NCBI GenBank assembly: GCA_015039365.1
Contig: WION01000403.1
Location: 1 to 48,083 of the forward strand
DNA from: Amanita rubescens
Taxonomy: Eukaryota > Basidiomycota > Agaricomycetes > Agaricales > Amanitaceae
Reading direction: 5' to 3'
Length of the DNA: 48,083 nucleotides
Positions 1 through 10,600 of this stretch are shown piece by piece. The notes beneath the pieces were generated by a model. The model made no database searches. It worked only from the letters and a program-made list of their open reading frames with translations, and was not told the DNA's origin. Both the position numbers and the translations under genes were made by a program. The number at the start of each line of letters is the position of its first letter. Positions within the stretch are counted from its first letter, which is position 1.

Positions 1-140
1 AATCGACGCTACAAAGAGCTTATAGTAATAGTACTACGCTACTGTTTGTAACGGCTGAGTCACAGGTTCCCGATAAAAATAGTAGGCGCCTGTTGTCCTC
101 TTTAGTCCAACATGGTCGGATTCCTCGTGTTCGTTCTATT

Positions 141-3100
141 GACAACTCTTTGTGAAGGTGCTAATAATTTCGAAACAGTGATGCAAGATCATCGATTACG
201 ATAACAAGTGACTGGGCATACATATCTACCATCACCAAATGTGACTGACCATCGCCTTTGCAGTTGTTGAAGCGGTGAATCTGTCATTTCCCGCCCTTTC
301 TAGACAACAAAGCAGGGTCGAAATTGTCATTGGTGGCGAACGTTACCGTACGGAGAGCGTCAAATTGAAGAAAGAAAACAATGCCCGATGGGACTCCAAA
401 TTGCACTGTGAGCCTTCATCTATCCTGTTAGTAACGTTTAACTCACGTTTCGGAGCCCATTCTTGGATAACTCATCAAAACTCACAATCGCTATATTACA
501 CGATAGTCGTTTCGGGGACAAGTGCCTTGCCAAGATTGACATCGAATTGGGGCATCTTTTTAAGCTTCAATATTTGCAACCGAATGAATGCAAGTAACAT
601 CCAGCTGTTGATTGGTCATACCAATGTTGAAAACTTGACAATTTAGGTGTAGTTCGGTCCTTGGTAGATAGGAATAGAAATCCGAGCCCGGCCAAGCTAT
701 CCGTTCGAATAACGCAAGATTCAGCGTCTGCGGTTGCAGGCGATGCGCTGAAGCAAACCAAAACGTCTGCCAAAAGCTCTCGCAGCCCATCGTCTCCGAT
801 GTGTCTGGCGCTTTTACCGATATTTCCGACACCCTGTCGAATCAACAGAGCCTAGTAACATCGTTCAATTCTCTTATGAAGAAATTCGAACCATTGGTTA
901 AGATCGCAGATGAAGTTGCAAAGGTTCGTTCTTCTATCTTCTTTCATTGGACGATCTGAATTGATTATTTTTCAAAAGATCCATCCTTATGTCAATCTCG
1001 CGTGGCAGGTGCTTTCTGCCGGAATGAAGGTGAGTTAACTCGATTATTCTGGTCCTTTTCTTCATACGCATCTATTCGATCAGATGGTGCAAGCGCAACA
1101 AGCTCGGGATGTGAAGATTCTAGATCTCGTCAGAGCGATGGAGAATACCTACTCGTTTGTGGTTTCCGCAGACGAACTGAAGAGCAACCCTGTTCTTCAA
1201 GACATCATGGAAGAAATACTGAAGCAAACGATTGAATGCGGGTATTTCATTCAAAATTATACACGACGCAACTTTGGAAGTACGTGGTATGCTCTTTGAA
1301 ACGATAGCGGTTTTATTGAAGGTCGACCAGACAGTGTCATTGTTCATCCTTTTACCGACGTCGACCATCAGATAGCTAAATTCTGCACTGCGTTCGCGGG
1401 TCTTCGGGAAAATTTCGATTCAAGACTTTTGCTGACGACGACCTTGTTGGTGTCCTCCGTCGATATGATAGGTGCGTGTCCATACACTTTCAGACATTTT
1501 ACTTGTCTCATGATTTCCACCTAGCACGTCTTCAATTGCTGAAACCAGAGGATATGGACGAATACAATCGCACTCCTTGTCTTGAGAATACGAGGCGCAA
1601 CGTCATTAACGACGTTAAAAAGTGGATCGCGGATGACTCGAACGAGGGAAAGAAGGTTTTGTGGGTATACGGCATGGCTGGGACGGGGAAGAGTACTCTG
1701 TCGACTACAATCGCACAGATCATGCGTGGGTTCCACCGCTTGGGCGCTTTCTTTTTTTTCAACCGTGATATACCACAAAGGAACTTTGCAACATTGATCA
1801 GAACGCTCGCATTTCGGCTTGCCATGTTCGATGCTCGCTTCGGTGCTACAATCTCGCGGGTGGTGACAAATTACGACAACATGGCTGGAATGCCTCTGGA
1901 GTTTCAATTCGAAAATTTGCTGTCAGCTAACGCCCTGGAACTGTGGAATGGTCCGGAGGACCAATTGTTTTGATTATTGATGCTTTGGACGAGTGCGGAA
2001 GTGAAACAGATCGCAAGATCTTAATGCAGGTTCTGTCAAAGGGCTTTTCTGATCTCCCTTCCTTCATTCGAATTATGGTTGTCAGCCGGCATGAACGAGA
2101 CATTCAGCGCGCACTAGGATCCCATTCCCATGTGCGCCCGTACCCTCTGGACATTGCTTCTGTGACAAACAAAGATGATGTTTCGAAATTTATTCGACAT
2201 CGGTTGGAGGAAATACGTATAAAGGATGGATTCTTAGGTGATCATTGGCCCGGCAGCGACAAAACCAGTTCTCTAGCCAACGGCGCAGGTGGCTTATTCA
2301 TATGGGCATCAACTGCATGCTTGTATATCGAGAGCTATGATCCCGATCGACGGCTTTCCGAGCTCGTTAACAACCAGCCAGGAGGTAGTTCGTCTGGACC
2401 GTTTGCACAGCTGGACAGCTTGTACGAAACAAGTTTACAATCCGCCGATTTGTGGAATGACCGATCATTCCGCTCGGACTGCTGCAACATACTAGGTGTG
2501 ATCCTATGTGCGCGAGTCCCCCTGTCGTGTTCTGTCATTGATACTCTCCTCACGCTACCTCAAAACATGCCATCTTTCAAATCAGTCTCTCGCCTGAGAT
2601 GTGTTCTTCACGTGAGCGAAACAGAGCGGATCCGTATCCTTCATCCCTCGTTCTACGACTATCTATCGGAACGGTGCAGAGACAAGCCTTGGTTCATCGA
2701 CCTCGAACGTCATAACAAAGAACTCGCCGTTCGCTGCATCAAACTTCTGGACAAAGAATTACGAGAAAATATCTGCGACATGACGCTTCCATATCTGAGC
2801 CGGAAAAATACCCTAGATGAGGCTATATCCTATGCGTGTAAATTCTGGATAGAACATACCTGTCTTGTTTCAGACGTTACGGACGATATTGTAAATCAAA
2901 CGTATGTTTTCTTGGTGAAGCATCTACTGCATTGGATGGAGGCAATGGCGATATTGAACTCCCATGACCAAACAATTCGATCGATTCACAATCTCATGGA
3001 GTGGCTCCGGGTTCGTCCTCCAATATGCGTAATGGGAGCTTTCCACTCACGTTTTTCATACAGAAATCATCGCTAAGCCATACGGACCTCCACCAGCTTC

Positions 3101-3868
3101 TTATGACGGTCACCGGTTTGCACAGTACTTCGCAAACACCATCAAGGAGCACCCACTGTTGCTTTACACAACAGCCTTACCATTCACTCCAACAAATACG
3201 AGCATCTTCAAGAAATTTTATCACAGCGGCCTGCCAAAAGTTGTTTGTGGTGTGGACAAGATGTGGTCTCCAGAGTTAATCCAGCTCCAAGGCCACGGTG
3301 ACTCGATTCGTTCCGTCGCATTCTCGCCTGATGGATCAAAAATCATCTCGGGGTCAGATGACAAGACCATTCGAGTTTGGGATGCAAACACTGGCGTCGA
3401 GATCCTCCCACCCTTTCGAGGCCACGATGACTGGATTTGTTCCGTCGCATTCTCGCCTGATGGATCCAAAATCATCTCAGTGTCAAATGACAAGACCATT
3501 CGAGTTTGGGATGCAAGCACTGGCGTCGATATGCTCCCACCCCTTCGAGGCCATGATGACTGGATTCGTTCCGTCGCATTCTCGCCTGATGGATCCAAAA
3601 TATCGGGGTCAGATGATAAGTCCATTCGAGTTTGGGATGCAAGCACTGGCATTGTGTTACCGTATCCACAAATAGCAGCTGGTGATACCCTAGGCATGCA
3701 ATGGATGAACTGATGATAGGTGGGTGGATCACAAATATCAATACCGGCAGGTATATGGGAGCACTTCCTGTCGGTGCATCCTTTCATTCTGGGCAAGTTC
3801 ATGGGTCTACTTACGTTGGATGGACGGCGGTATATAAACTTGTGCTTATTCATTTCCCTGAGCAATAG
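141..3868 (+). pseudogene. NACHT-WD40 NLR-like gene, copy 1 (decayed)
   Basis: This is a broken paralogue of the NLR at 7614-12669. It keeps recognisable C2-like, helical and NACHT segments (P-loop GMAGTGKST near 1672, Walker [13 protein letters not shown] near 1968) and three WD40 repeats at 3291-3675. Damage seen directly: the region holding the start codon in copy 2 is deleted near 140; the first C2 exon boundary near 412 lacks a base; one base is missing near 1935, between Walker A and Walker B; another is missing near 3102, at the NACHT-WD40 junction; the third repeat lacks one Ile codon; and the C-terminus shifts frame near 3690 and stops early. Several introns of copy 2 are still recognisable. 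It could give short transcripts but not a full STAND protein. Confidence 0.85.
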
Positions 3869-4189
3869 AAATCACCTCTTGATAGATTGGCGTTCATGTA
3901 TTAGGGCCATACATCATGTACTTATCATCGTAGTAGGGGCCGCCAAGCGGCGGATCCATTTTCTCATGTTCAAGTAGTGTTGGCAAAGCTCCTGGATCTC
4001 TCTGTGCGCAGATACCTGGGTATGGGGTTTCTACATATATATCAAGCGGCATGAGTAGGTCCAGGCTAATCGTAAGAGAATAAATTTGAATAATAGACTG
4101 CAATCTATGTCATTAAGGCCCATCAATAACCATAGATGAAAGTAAGATGATGACAGCAAAAAACCCGGCCTAGAACAAAAGAGATGTAC
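3869..4189. other. 3' flank of NLR copy 1, no gene seen
   Basis: This stretch resembles the 3' flank of NLR copy 2 (12670-12890), including the 'gtaggggcc' and 'agactgcaat' segments. Both strands carry only short, unrelated reading frames. It probably contains the shared 3' UTR and terminator, but no specific signal stands out. Confidence 0.4.
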
Positions 4190-4690
4190 TATTACTTCAA
4201 GGCAAGCCGCAGGGATAGCCTTCCTCCTTAACCCGCTGCCACTCGCGGAACTCGTCCCACTCACTCTCTTCACTCGACGTTCTCCTTTTGTTTGCCTGTG
4301 CCTTTGTCATCGACGATGAGTAACATTAGTTGTGGGGAGAAGGAGGCAGAGTACCGCACATGCTGAACGATATCCGGTGGTGGATGCGCCTGGGGGATAG
4401 TATAATGATCGCAGTGCGTTGGACGATGGGACCATATAGACCCCGTCGATTTTTGCTTAAGCATTTGCGGTTGCGTTGACTTTTTGGTTGAGGAGAGTAG
4501 TTTGAGAAGCGGGCGAAGGGTGGCAGGAAGAGGAAGGGAAGCCGACGAGAATAGAGCCAGTTGTAGATGTTCGAACCTATACTGCCACCGATGTTTCTTC
4601 AAATCACGGCTGAAAATGGCGACCGAAATCGAATCCATTCTCATGACATTGAACGATAAACAACTCGACACAATACTCTTCACCGCCCAT
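4190..4690 (-). pseudogene. Remnant with conserved C-terminal tail, unit A
   Basis: On the minus strand the sequence around 4198-4262 reads EWDEFREWQRVKEEGYPCGLP-like and then stops. The same tail with two changes occurs in unit B (12905-12970). Upstream of the tail the frame is broken and no family was recognised. It may be the last exon of a second gene convergent with the NLR, or a distal exon of the sorting nexin. The conserved ending in both units says it was once coding; the rest is too decayed to assign. Confidence 0.35.
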
Positions 4691-4699
4691 TGATTGTCG

Positions 4700-6131
4700 C
4701 CGTCGAATCCCTCCTCACAGTCTATCCTTCGCCAGCACCAGCGCCGCCCCCACCCCCACTTTCTCCATCCCCCAAAGGCAGAGGCGGCCGATTAGGAATC
4801 TTCTCAATTTCCTTCGCGTCATCCCACGCGTCCTCCCACGTCTCCAAATTCTTCCATCGCACATTAGCAAACCAAAAAAAGCCGCACCGCCGACACACCT
4901 TTTTCGCCCAATCCCGATAGCTCCGATACACATCTCTCTCAAATCCGCGACTGAACTGGTCCAGATCAGCTTGTATGGCGGTACACGAATACTTGAGATC
5001 TGCAGCTGACAAATGGAGCGCTTCTTCCAGCTGCGGGCGCGATATATGTAGTCAGTTAACGGCAGCGATGACAACAAGTGTAAGAACTCCTCACCTGAGC
5101 GATCGTCTCTCGCGTCTTGGTGATTCCAGTGAATAAGACCTCGCAGCGGTGGGCGATTTGGAAAGAGGTGCATCCTCCGAGTGCTGCGGTTCTGCAGTTT
5201 CCGCTGTGGTGTCCTCCGCCGCAATCGCAGACATGATCGGTTCAGATGGCTCAGCTTGCTCCCCGCTATCTGATTCGCTCGGGCTGTTCATCTTTGGAAC
5301 CGCAACGCTCGAAGGAAGACTAGGGGATAGACTCGTCACGCCCCTCCCCCTCTCCAACGCCTCTTCCAATCTCTGCGCCTCCTTTTCGCTCTTTTCCAGT
5401 TCCTCCAGCGGCTCTGCCCAGTTTTGCTCGAGTTCCTGGAGCTGCAGTCGCGTGGGTTAATAGCAGCTAAAGTACGTAAAATAGGGAGTTCTTACCCGTT
5501 TGGTGCTGCAGATGTAGGTAGCGTCTACAGCTTACCCTGTCTTTTCGATCCATTTCGTCCGACTCGTTCAAGCTGAACCCGATGAGCGCCGCACACAAGT
5601 CGGAATGGTCCTAACATAATCTTTGTTCGTCCGGTGAGCACAGGTATACTGTCCATACAGCGGACTTACCAGACCAGCGTTTCGAGTGAATTTCTCCATT
5701 GGGTCGCTGATGTGACTGGCAAACTTGAGCGTGAAAGCCTCCGAGTCGAGGAAACGTTGATCAGGGTTGCGAAGGGGGTGTGCAGTGGAGGATTGGATAG
5801 GACGGCGTAGGCTGGTGAGGCATTAGGATCGATAGGGTTGTGAGAGGGAGCTTCTTGGGCAAAACGGACAAAGGGGGCGAGTCTAATCATCAGCGAGTGA
5901 GTTTAATGCAATGGGAGAGGATCGTACCGATGAGACTGCTCCGTCCAAGAAGCGATGAAAGACAATGGGGCGCATTGCGAGACGGTTGAGAAAGGTCCAT
6001 AACATGCTCCTGCGAGCAATCATGGCAGTGTCCTTGCCTGTTTGACGGCATAGTCGCTGATGGACTGCTTTGAGGGGATGGGAGGCGGGTAGAGCTTGAC
6101 GAGTGAAACTCGAATAGCCAATAGCCGTCAT
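4700..6131 (-). pseudogene. SNX4/SNX41-type sorting nexin (PX-BAR), decayed, unit A
   Basis: Scattered minus-strand segments match a fungal SNX4/SNX41-type PX-BAR sorting nexin (endosomal retrieval and selective autophagy). In protein order: PX residues PPIPSKQSISDYAVK (around 6050-6090), MIARR..MLWTFLNRLAMRPI, VFHRFLDGAVS (around 5935-6025), DQRFLDSEAFTLKFASHISD (around 5690-5755), FSLNESDE (around 5560), the linker LEKSEKEAQRLEEAL (around 5350-5410) and the C-terminal SAADLKYSCTAIQADLDQF (around 4945-5010) with NLETWEDAWDDAKEIEKIP (around 4795-4850). The PX part needs at least one frame change between the SDYAVK and MIARR segments, and other pieces are missing. I read it as a pseudogene convergent with the NLR. 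A complete copy presumably exists elsewhere in the genome. Confidence 0.7.
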
Positions 6132-6868
6132 TTAGTCAAATAAAGTATTCGGAGCCGAGTGTCAGAGTAGATCTATCGCAGTGGGACCGATCAACAAACC
6201 ATGTGGCGGTTACGGATCGGAATTACCAGGCATAACAATACCAAACACCACTTCCGGCCCCGGCTTTCCAATAATACCGACGACTCCCACATCAAAATAT
6301 TTGCTTTCATTCGAACCGTTGAAGCGCAGGAATCGGTAACGCTCATCCTGTGACAGTCCTGAGTCGGCCGATCGTGCCGAAGATTGTCTCGGCCTGTGAA
6401 TCAACCGCCAACTTTTATATGTGAAAATTGTTGATCGGTTCGTCGAACGCGATGATCGTGTTGCGGTCAGAAGGACATATTCCCTCGCTATACCTTTAGT
6501 TCCATCGCCGTTTCGAATCCTGCAACAACCCAACCATTTCCAATTCAAAGGGTTCAAACCCCGGCTCAACAACGTTCACCGCCTCGACGGTTACCGCGAC
6601 TGCCTCTGCTTGCTCTCTGCCAGGCTGACAAACTCGAACCTCTCTCGCGAGCATTGGAAGGTGTTGGAGATTAACACCTACTAGGACAAATAACCTCAGT
6701 CAGACACGAATGCTTGGTCATTCAACGACGGGCCTGGAGGGACCATTCTCTTCTGTATCGAGCGCCGTCTGCCGGACTCTTCCACGAAAGGCCATCATAG
6801 GACGCGGCTCGGCAAACCGCTCACGGATTGAACCCGCTCCTCATAGCAACATCGATTCTGACTCCTAG
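6132..6868. other. Spacer between duplication units, no gene recognised
   Basis: Open frames on both strands (for example - 6210-6572 and + 6421-6684) overlap each other and match nothing I recognise. There is no convincing repeat, RNA gene or promoter element. It may be decayed coding sequence. Confidence 0.3.
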
Positions 6869-7440
6869 AGGGCGCGACGACGACGACCCTCTCTCTCTTC
6901 GATCCCAACGACAAACAGGAGGTAAAACGGCAGCTCGTCAAACGTATTGTGCTTAACCCCGTTAACCAGATACCACTCCCTAAACTAGTCGTGTTGGCTT
7001 GCTATCAACGATCATTCCAAGGGTTCGAGAAGAATTCTTATTGGTTTTGTTATTGCGCCGTGGAGGCGCTTGAGCAACGCCATTTGGGGCAGCCTCATCC
7101 GGTTGATGGGTCTTGGAGGGGATTGTCGATGGAGCATCTGTGGGAAGAGGTCCATTTTGAGGGGTTGCTGAAAAGATTTGACACAACTTTGATCAGGAGG
7201 TACGTTTTCTTTTGTGATCCGGGGCGAGGACGGGTCTAACGTGAATGATTTTTGACAGATTGATAATCTTATTAATAACTCGCATAACAAATATATTTGG
7301 GAGGCTAAAGAGCAGGCGGCGAAGGAGAGAAGGCGGGGGCGAGAAGAGCAGAAACAGAAGGAGGAAGTGAAATGTGTTACGTCGCGCTGCAGAAGAGAGA
7401 AAGCATACAGAATAGTTGTAACGTCAGCTTGCGGGGCTTA
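6869..7440 (+). pseudogene. Fragment of an unrecognised gene (coiled-coil C-terminus)
   Basis: A continuous frame reads SLFDPNDKQEVKRQLVKRIV, then PLPKLVVLACYQRSFQGFEK and WFCYCAVEALEQ up to about 7195. A possible intron (gtacgt near 7201, ttgacag near 7259) follows. Next comes a charged stretch with AKEQAAKERRRGREEQKQKE, which looks like a coiled coil. The frame does not join cleanly across that intron, and an in-frame stop lies just upstream of the segment, so it appears truncated at the 5' end and possibly shifted. I do not recognise the family. It sits in the spacer and is not present in the second unit. Confidence 0.4.
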
Positions 7441-7613
7441 AGATCCAGCTGGCAAGCAAAGGTAATGTTATTGCCAACACTTGAGAGGTCCCGGTCACGG
7501 GTTATCCGATAAGAATAGTAGGCGCCCGTTGTCCACTTTAGTCCAACATGGCCGGATCCCTCGTGTTCCTTCTATCGATAACAGCTAACACTTCCGAGTC
7601 AACTTGCAACTTC

Positions 7614-10600
7614 ATGTTCTTGAATCTCGATGGCGTCCTCGTACGTTTGCGCATACATACAACTCTTTATGAAGGTGCTAATAATTTCGAAACAGTGATG
7701 CAAGATCATCGATTACGATAACAAGTGACTGGGCATACATATCTACGATGACCAAATACTGACCATCACCTTTGCAGTTGTTGAAGCGGTGAATCTGTCA
7801 TTTCCCGCCCTTTCTAGACAACAAAGCAGGGTCGAAATTGTCACTGGTGGCGAACGTTACCGTACGGAGAGCGTCAAATCGAAGAAAGGAAAAAACGCCC
7901 GATGGGACTCCAAATTGCACTTGTAAGCCTTCATCTACTAACCCGTTAACGTTTAAATGACATTGCGGAGCCCCCCCTTGGATAACTCATCAAAACTCAC
8001 CATCTCCATATTACACGATAGCCTTCTCGCGGACAAGTGCCTTGCCAAGATTGACATCGAACTGGCGCATCTGCTTAAACTTCAATATTCGCAACCAAAT
8101 GAATGCGAGTAACATCCAGCTGTTGGTTGGTCATACCGATGTTGAAAACTTGACAATTTAGGTGTAGTTCTCTCCTTAGTCTATAGGAATGGAGATCCGA
8201 GCCCGGCCAAGCTATCTGTTCGAATAACGCAAGATTCAACGTCCGCAGTTGCAGGCGATGCGCTGGAGCAAACCAAAACGTCTACTCAAAAGCTCTCGCA
8301 GCAGCCCATCGTCTCCGATGTGCCTACCAATATTTCCAACACCCTGTCGAATCAACAGAAGCTAGTAACATCGTTCAATTCTCTTATGAAGAAATTCGAA
8401 CCACTGGTTAAGATCGCAGATGAAGTTGCAAAGGTTCGTTCTTCTGTATTCTCCATTGGACGATCTCATTTTTCAACAGATCCATCCTTATGTCAATTTC
8501 GCGTGGCAGGTGCTTTCTGCCGGAATGAAGGTGAGTTGACTCGATTATTCTGGTCATTTTCTTCATGCGCATCTATTCGATCAGATGGTGCAAGCGCAAC
8601 AAGCTCGGGATGTAAAGATTCTAGATCTCCTCAGAGCGATGGAGAATACCTACTCGTTCGTGGTTTCCGCAGACGAACTGAAGAGCCACCCTGTTCTTCA
8701 AGACATCATGGAAGAAATACTGGAGCAAACGATTGAATGCGGGTATTTCATTCAAAATTATACACGACGCAACTTTGGAAGTACGTGGTATGCTCTTTAA
8801 AGCATGATAGCGGTTTGATTGAAGGTCGACCAGACGGTGTCATTGTTCATCCTCTCACCGACGTCGACGATCAGATAGCTAAATTCTGCATTACGTTCGC
8901 AGATCTTCGGAATAATTTCGATTCAAGACTTTCGCTGACGACGGCTTTGTTCTTGTCGCGAACGGCGTCCTCTGTTGATAAGATTGGTGCGTGTCCATCA
9001 CCTTCGGACATTTTACGTTGTCTCATGATTTACACCAAGCATGTCGTCAAGTTTTGAAACCAGAGGATATGGACGAATACAATCGCACTCCTTGTCTTGA
9101 AAATACGAGGCACAACGTTATTAACGACGTTAAAAAGTGGATCGCAGATGACTCGAACGAGGGAAAGAAGGTTTTGTGGATATACGGCATGGCCGGGACG
9201 GGGAAGAGTACTCTGTCGACTACAATCGCACAAATCATGCGTGGGCTCCACCGCTTGGGCGCTTTCTTTTTTTTCAACCGTGATATACCCCAACGGAACT
9301 TTGCAACATTGATCAGAACGCTCGCATTTCGGCTTGCCATGTTCGATGCTCGCTTCGGCGCTACAATCTCGCAGGTGGTGACAAATTACGACAACATGGC
9401 TGGAATGCCTCTGCAGTTTCAATTCGAAAAATTGCTTTCAGCTAACGCCCTCAAATCTGTGGAATGGTCTGGAGGACCAATTGTTTTGATTATCGACGCT
9501 TTGGACGAGTGCGGAAGTGAAGCAGATCGCAAGATCTTAATGCGGGTTCTGTCAAAGGGCTTTTCTGATCTCCCTTCCTTCATTCGAATCATGGTTGTTA
9601 GCCGGAATGAACGAGACATCCAGGACGCACTAGGATCCCATTCCCATGTGCGCCCGTACCCTCTGGACATTGATTCTGTGACAAACAAAGATGATGTTTC
9701 GAAATTTATTCGACATCGTTTGGAGGAAATACGTAAAAATGATGGATGCTTAGGTGATCGTTGGCCCGGCGACGACAAAATCAGTTTTCTAGCCAACGGT
9801 GCAGGCGGCCTATTCATATGGGCATCAACTGCATGTTTGTATATCGAAAGCTATGATCCCAATTTACGGCTTTCCGAGCTCGTTAACAAGCAGCCAGAAG
9901 GTAGTTCTTCTGGACCGTTTGCGCAGCTGGACAGCTTGTATGAAACAGGTTTACAATCCGCCGATTTATGGAATAACCGATCATTCCGCTCGGACTGCTG
10001 CAACATACTAGGCGTGATCCTATGTGCGCGAGTCCCCCTGTCGTGTTCTGTCATCGATGCTCTCCTCGCGCTACCTCAAAACACGCCATCTCGCAAATCG
10101 GTCTCTCGCCTGAGATGTGTTCTTCATGTCAGTGAAAAAGGGCAAATCCGAATCCTCCATCCTTCGTTCCACGACTATCTATCGGAACGGTGCAGAGGCA
10201 AGCCTTGGTCTATCGATCTCGAACGTCATAACGAAGAACTCGCCGTTCGCTGCATCAAACTTCTGGACAGAGAATTACGAGAAAATATCTGCGACATGAC
10301 ACTCCCATATCTGAGCCGGAAAAATACCCTAGATGAGGCTATATCCTATGCCTGTAAATTCTGGATAGAACATACCTGTCTTGTTCCAAACGCTACAGCC
10401 GATATTGTAAATCAAATATATGCTTTTTTGGTCAAGCATCTCCTGCATTGGATGGAGGCAATGGCGATACTGAACTCCCATGACCAAACGATTCGATCAA
10501 TTCACAATCTTATGGAGTGGCTCCGGGTTTGTCCTCCAATATGCGTAATGGGAGCTTTCCACTCACGTTTTCATACAGAAATCATCGCAAAGTCACGCGG

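Larger units (their letters stand above)
65..6131. repeat. Tandem segmental duplication, unit A (NLR + sorting nexin)
   Basis: This unit matches 7500-14480 in the same orientation. Similarity starts upstream of the NLR (the 'agtaggcgcc' stretch near 85 and 7518), runs through the NLR and its 3' flank, and continues into the antisense sorting-nexin remains. Differences between units are substitutions, small indels, a loss of roughly 85 bp at the 5' end of unit A, and ten fewer WD40 repeats in unit A. The outer boundaries are approximate because I located them by eye. Confidence 0.8.
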
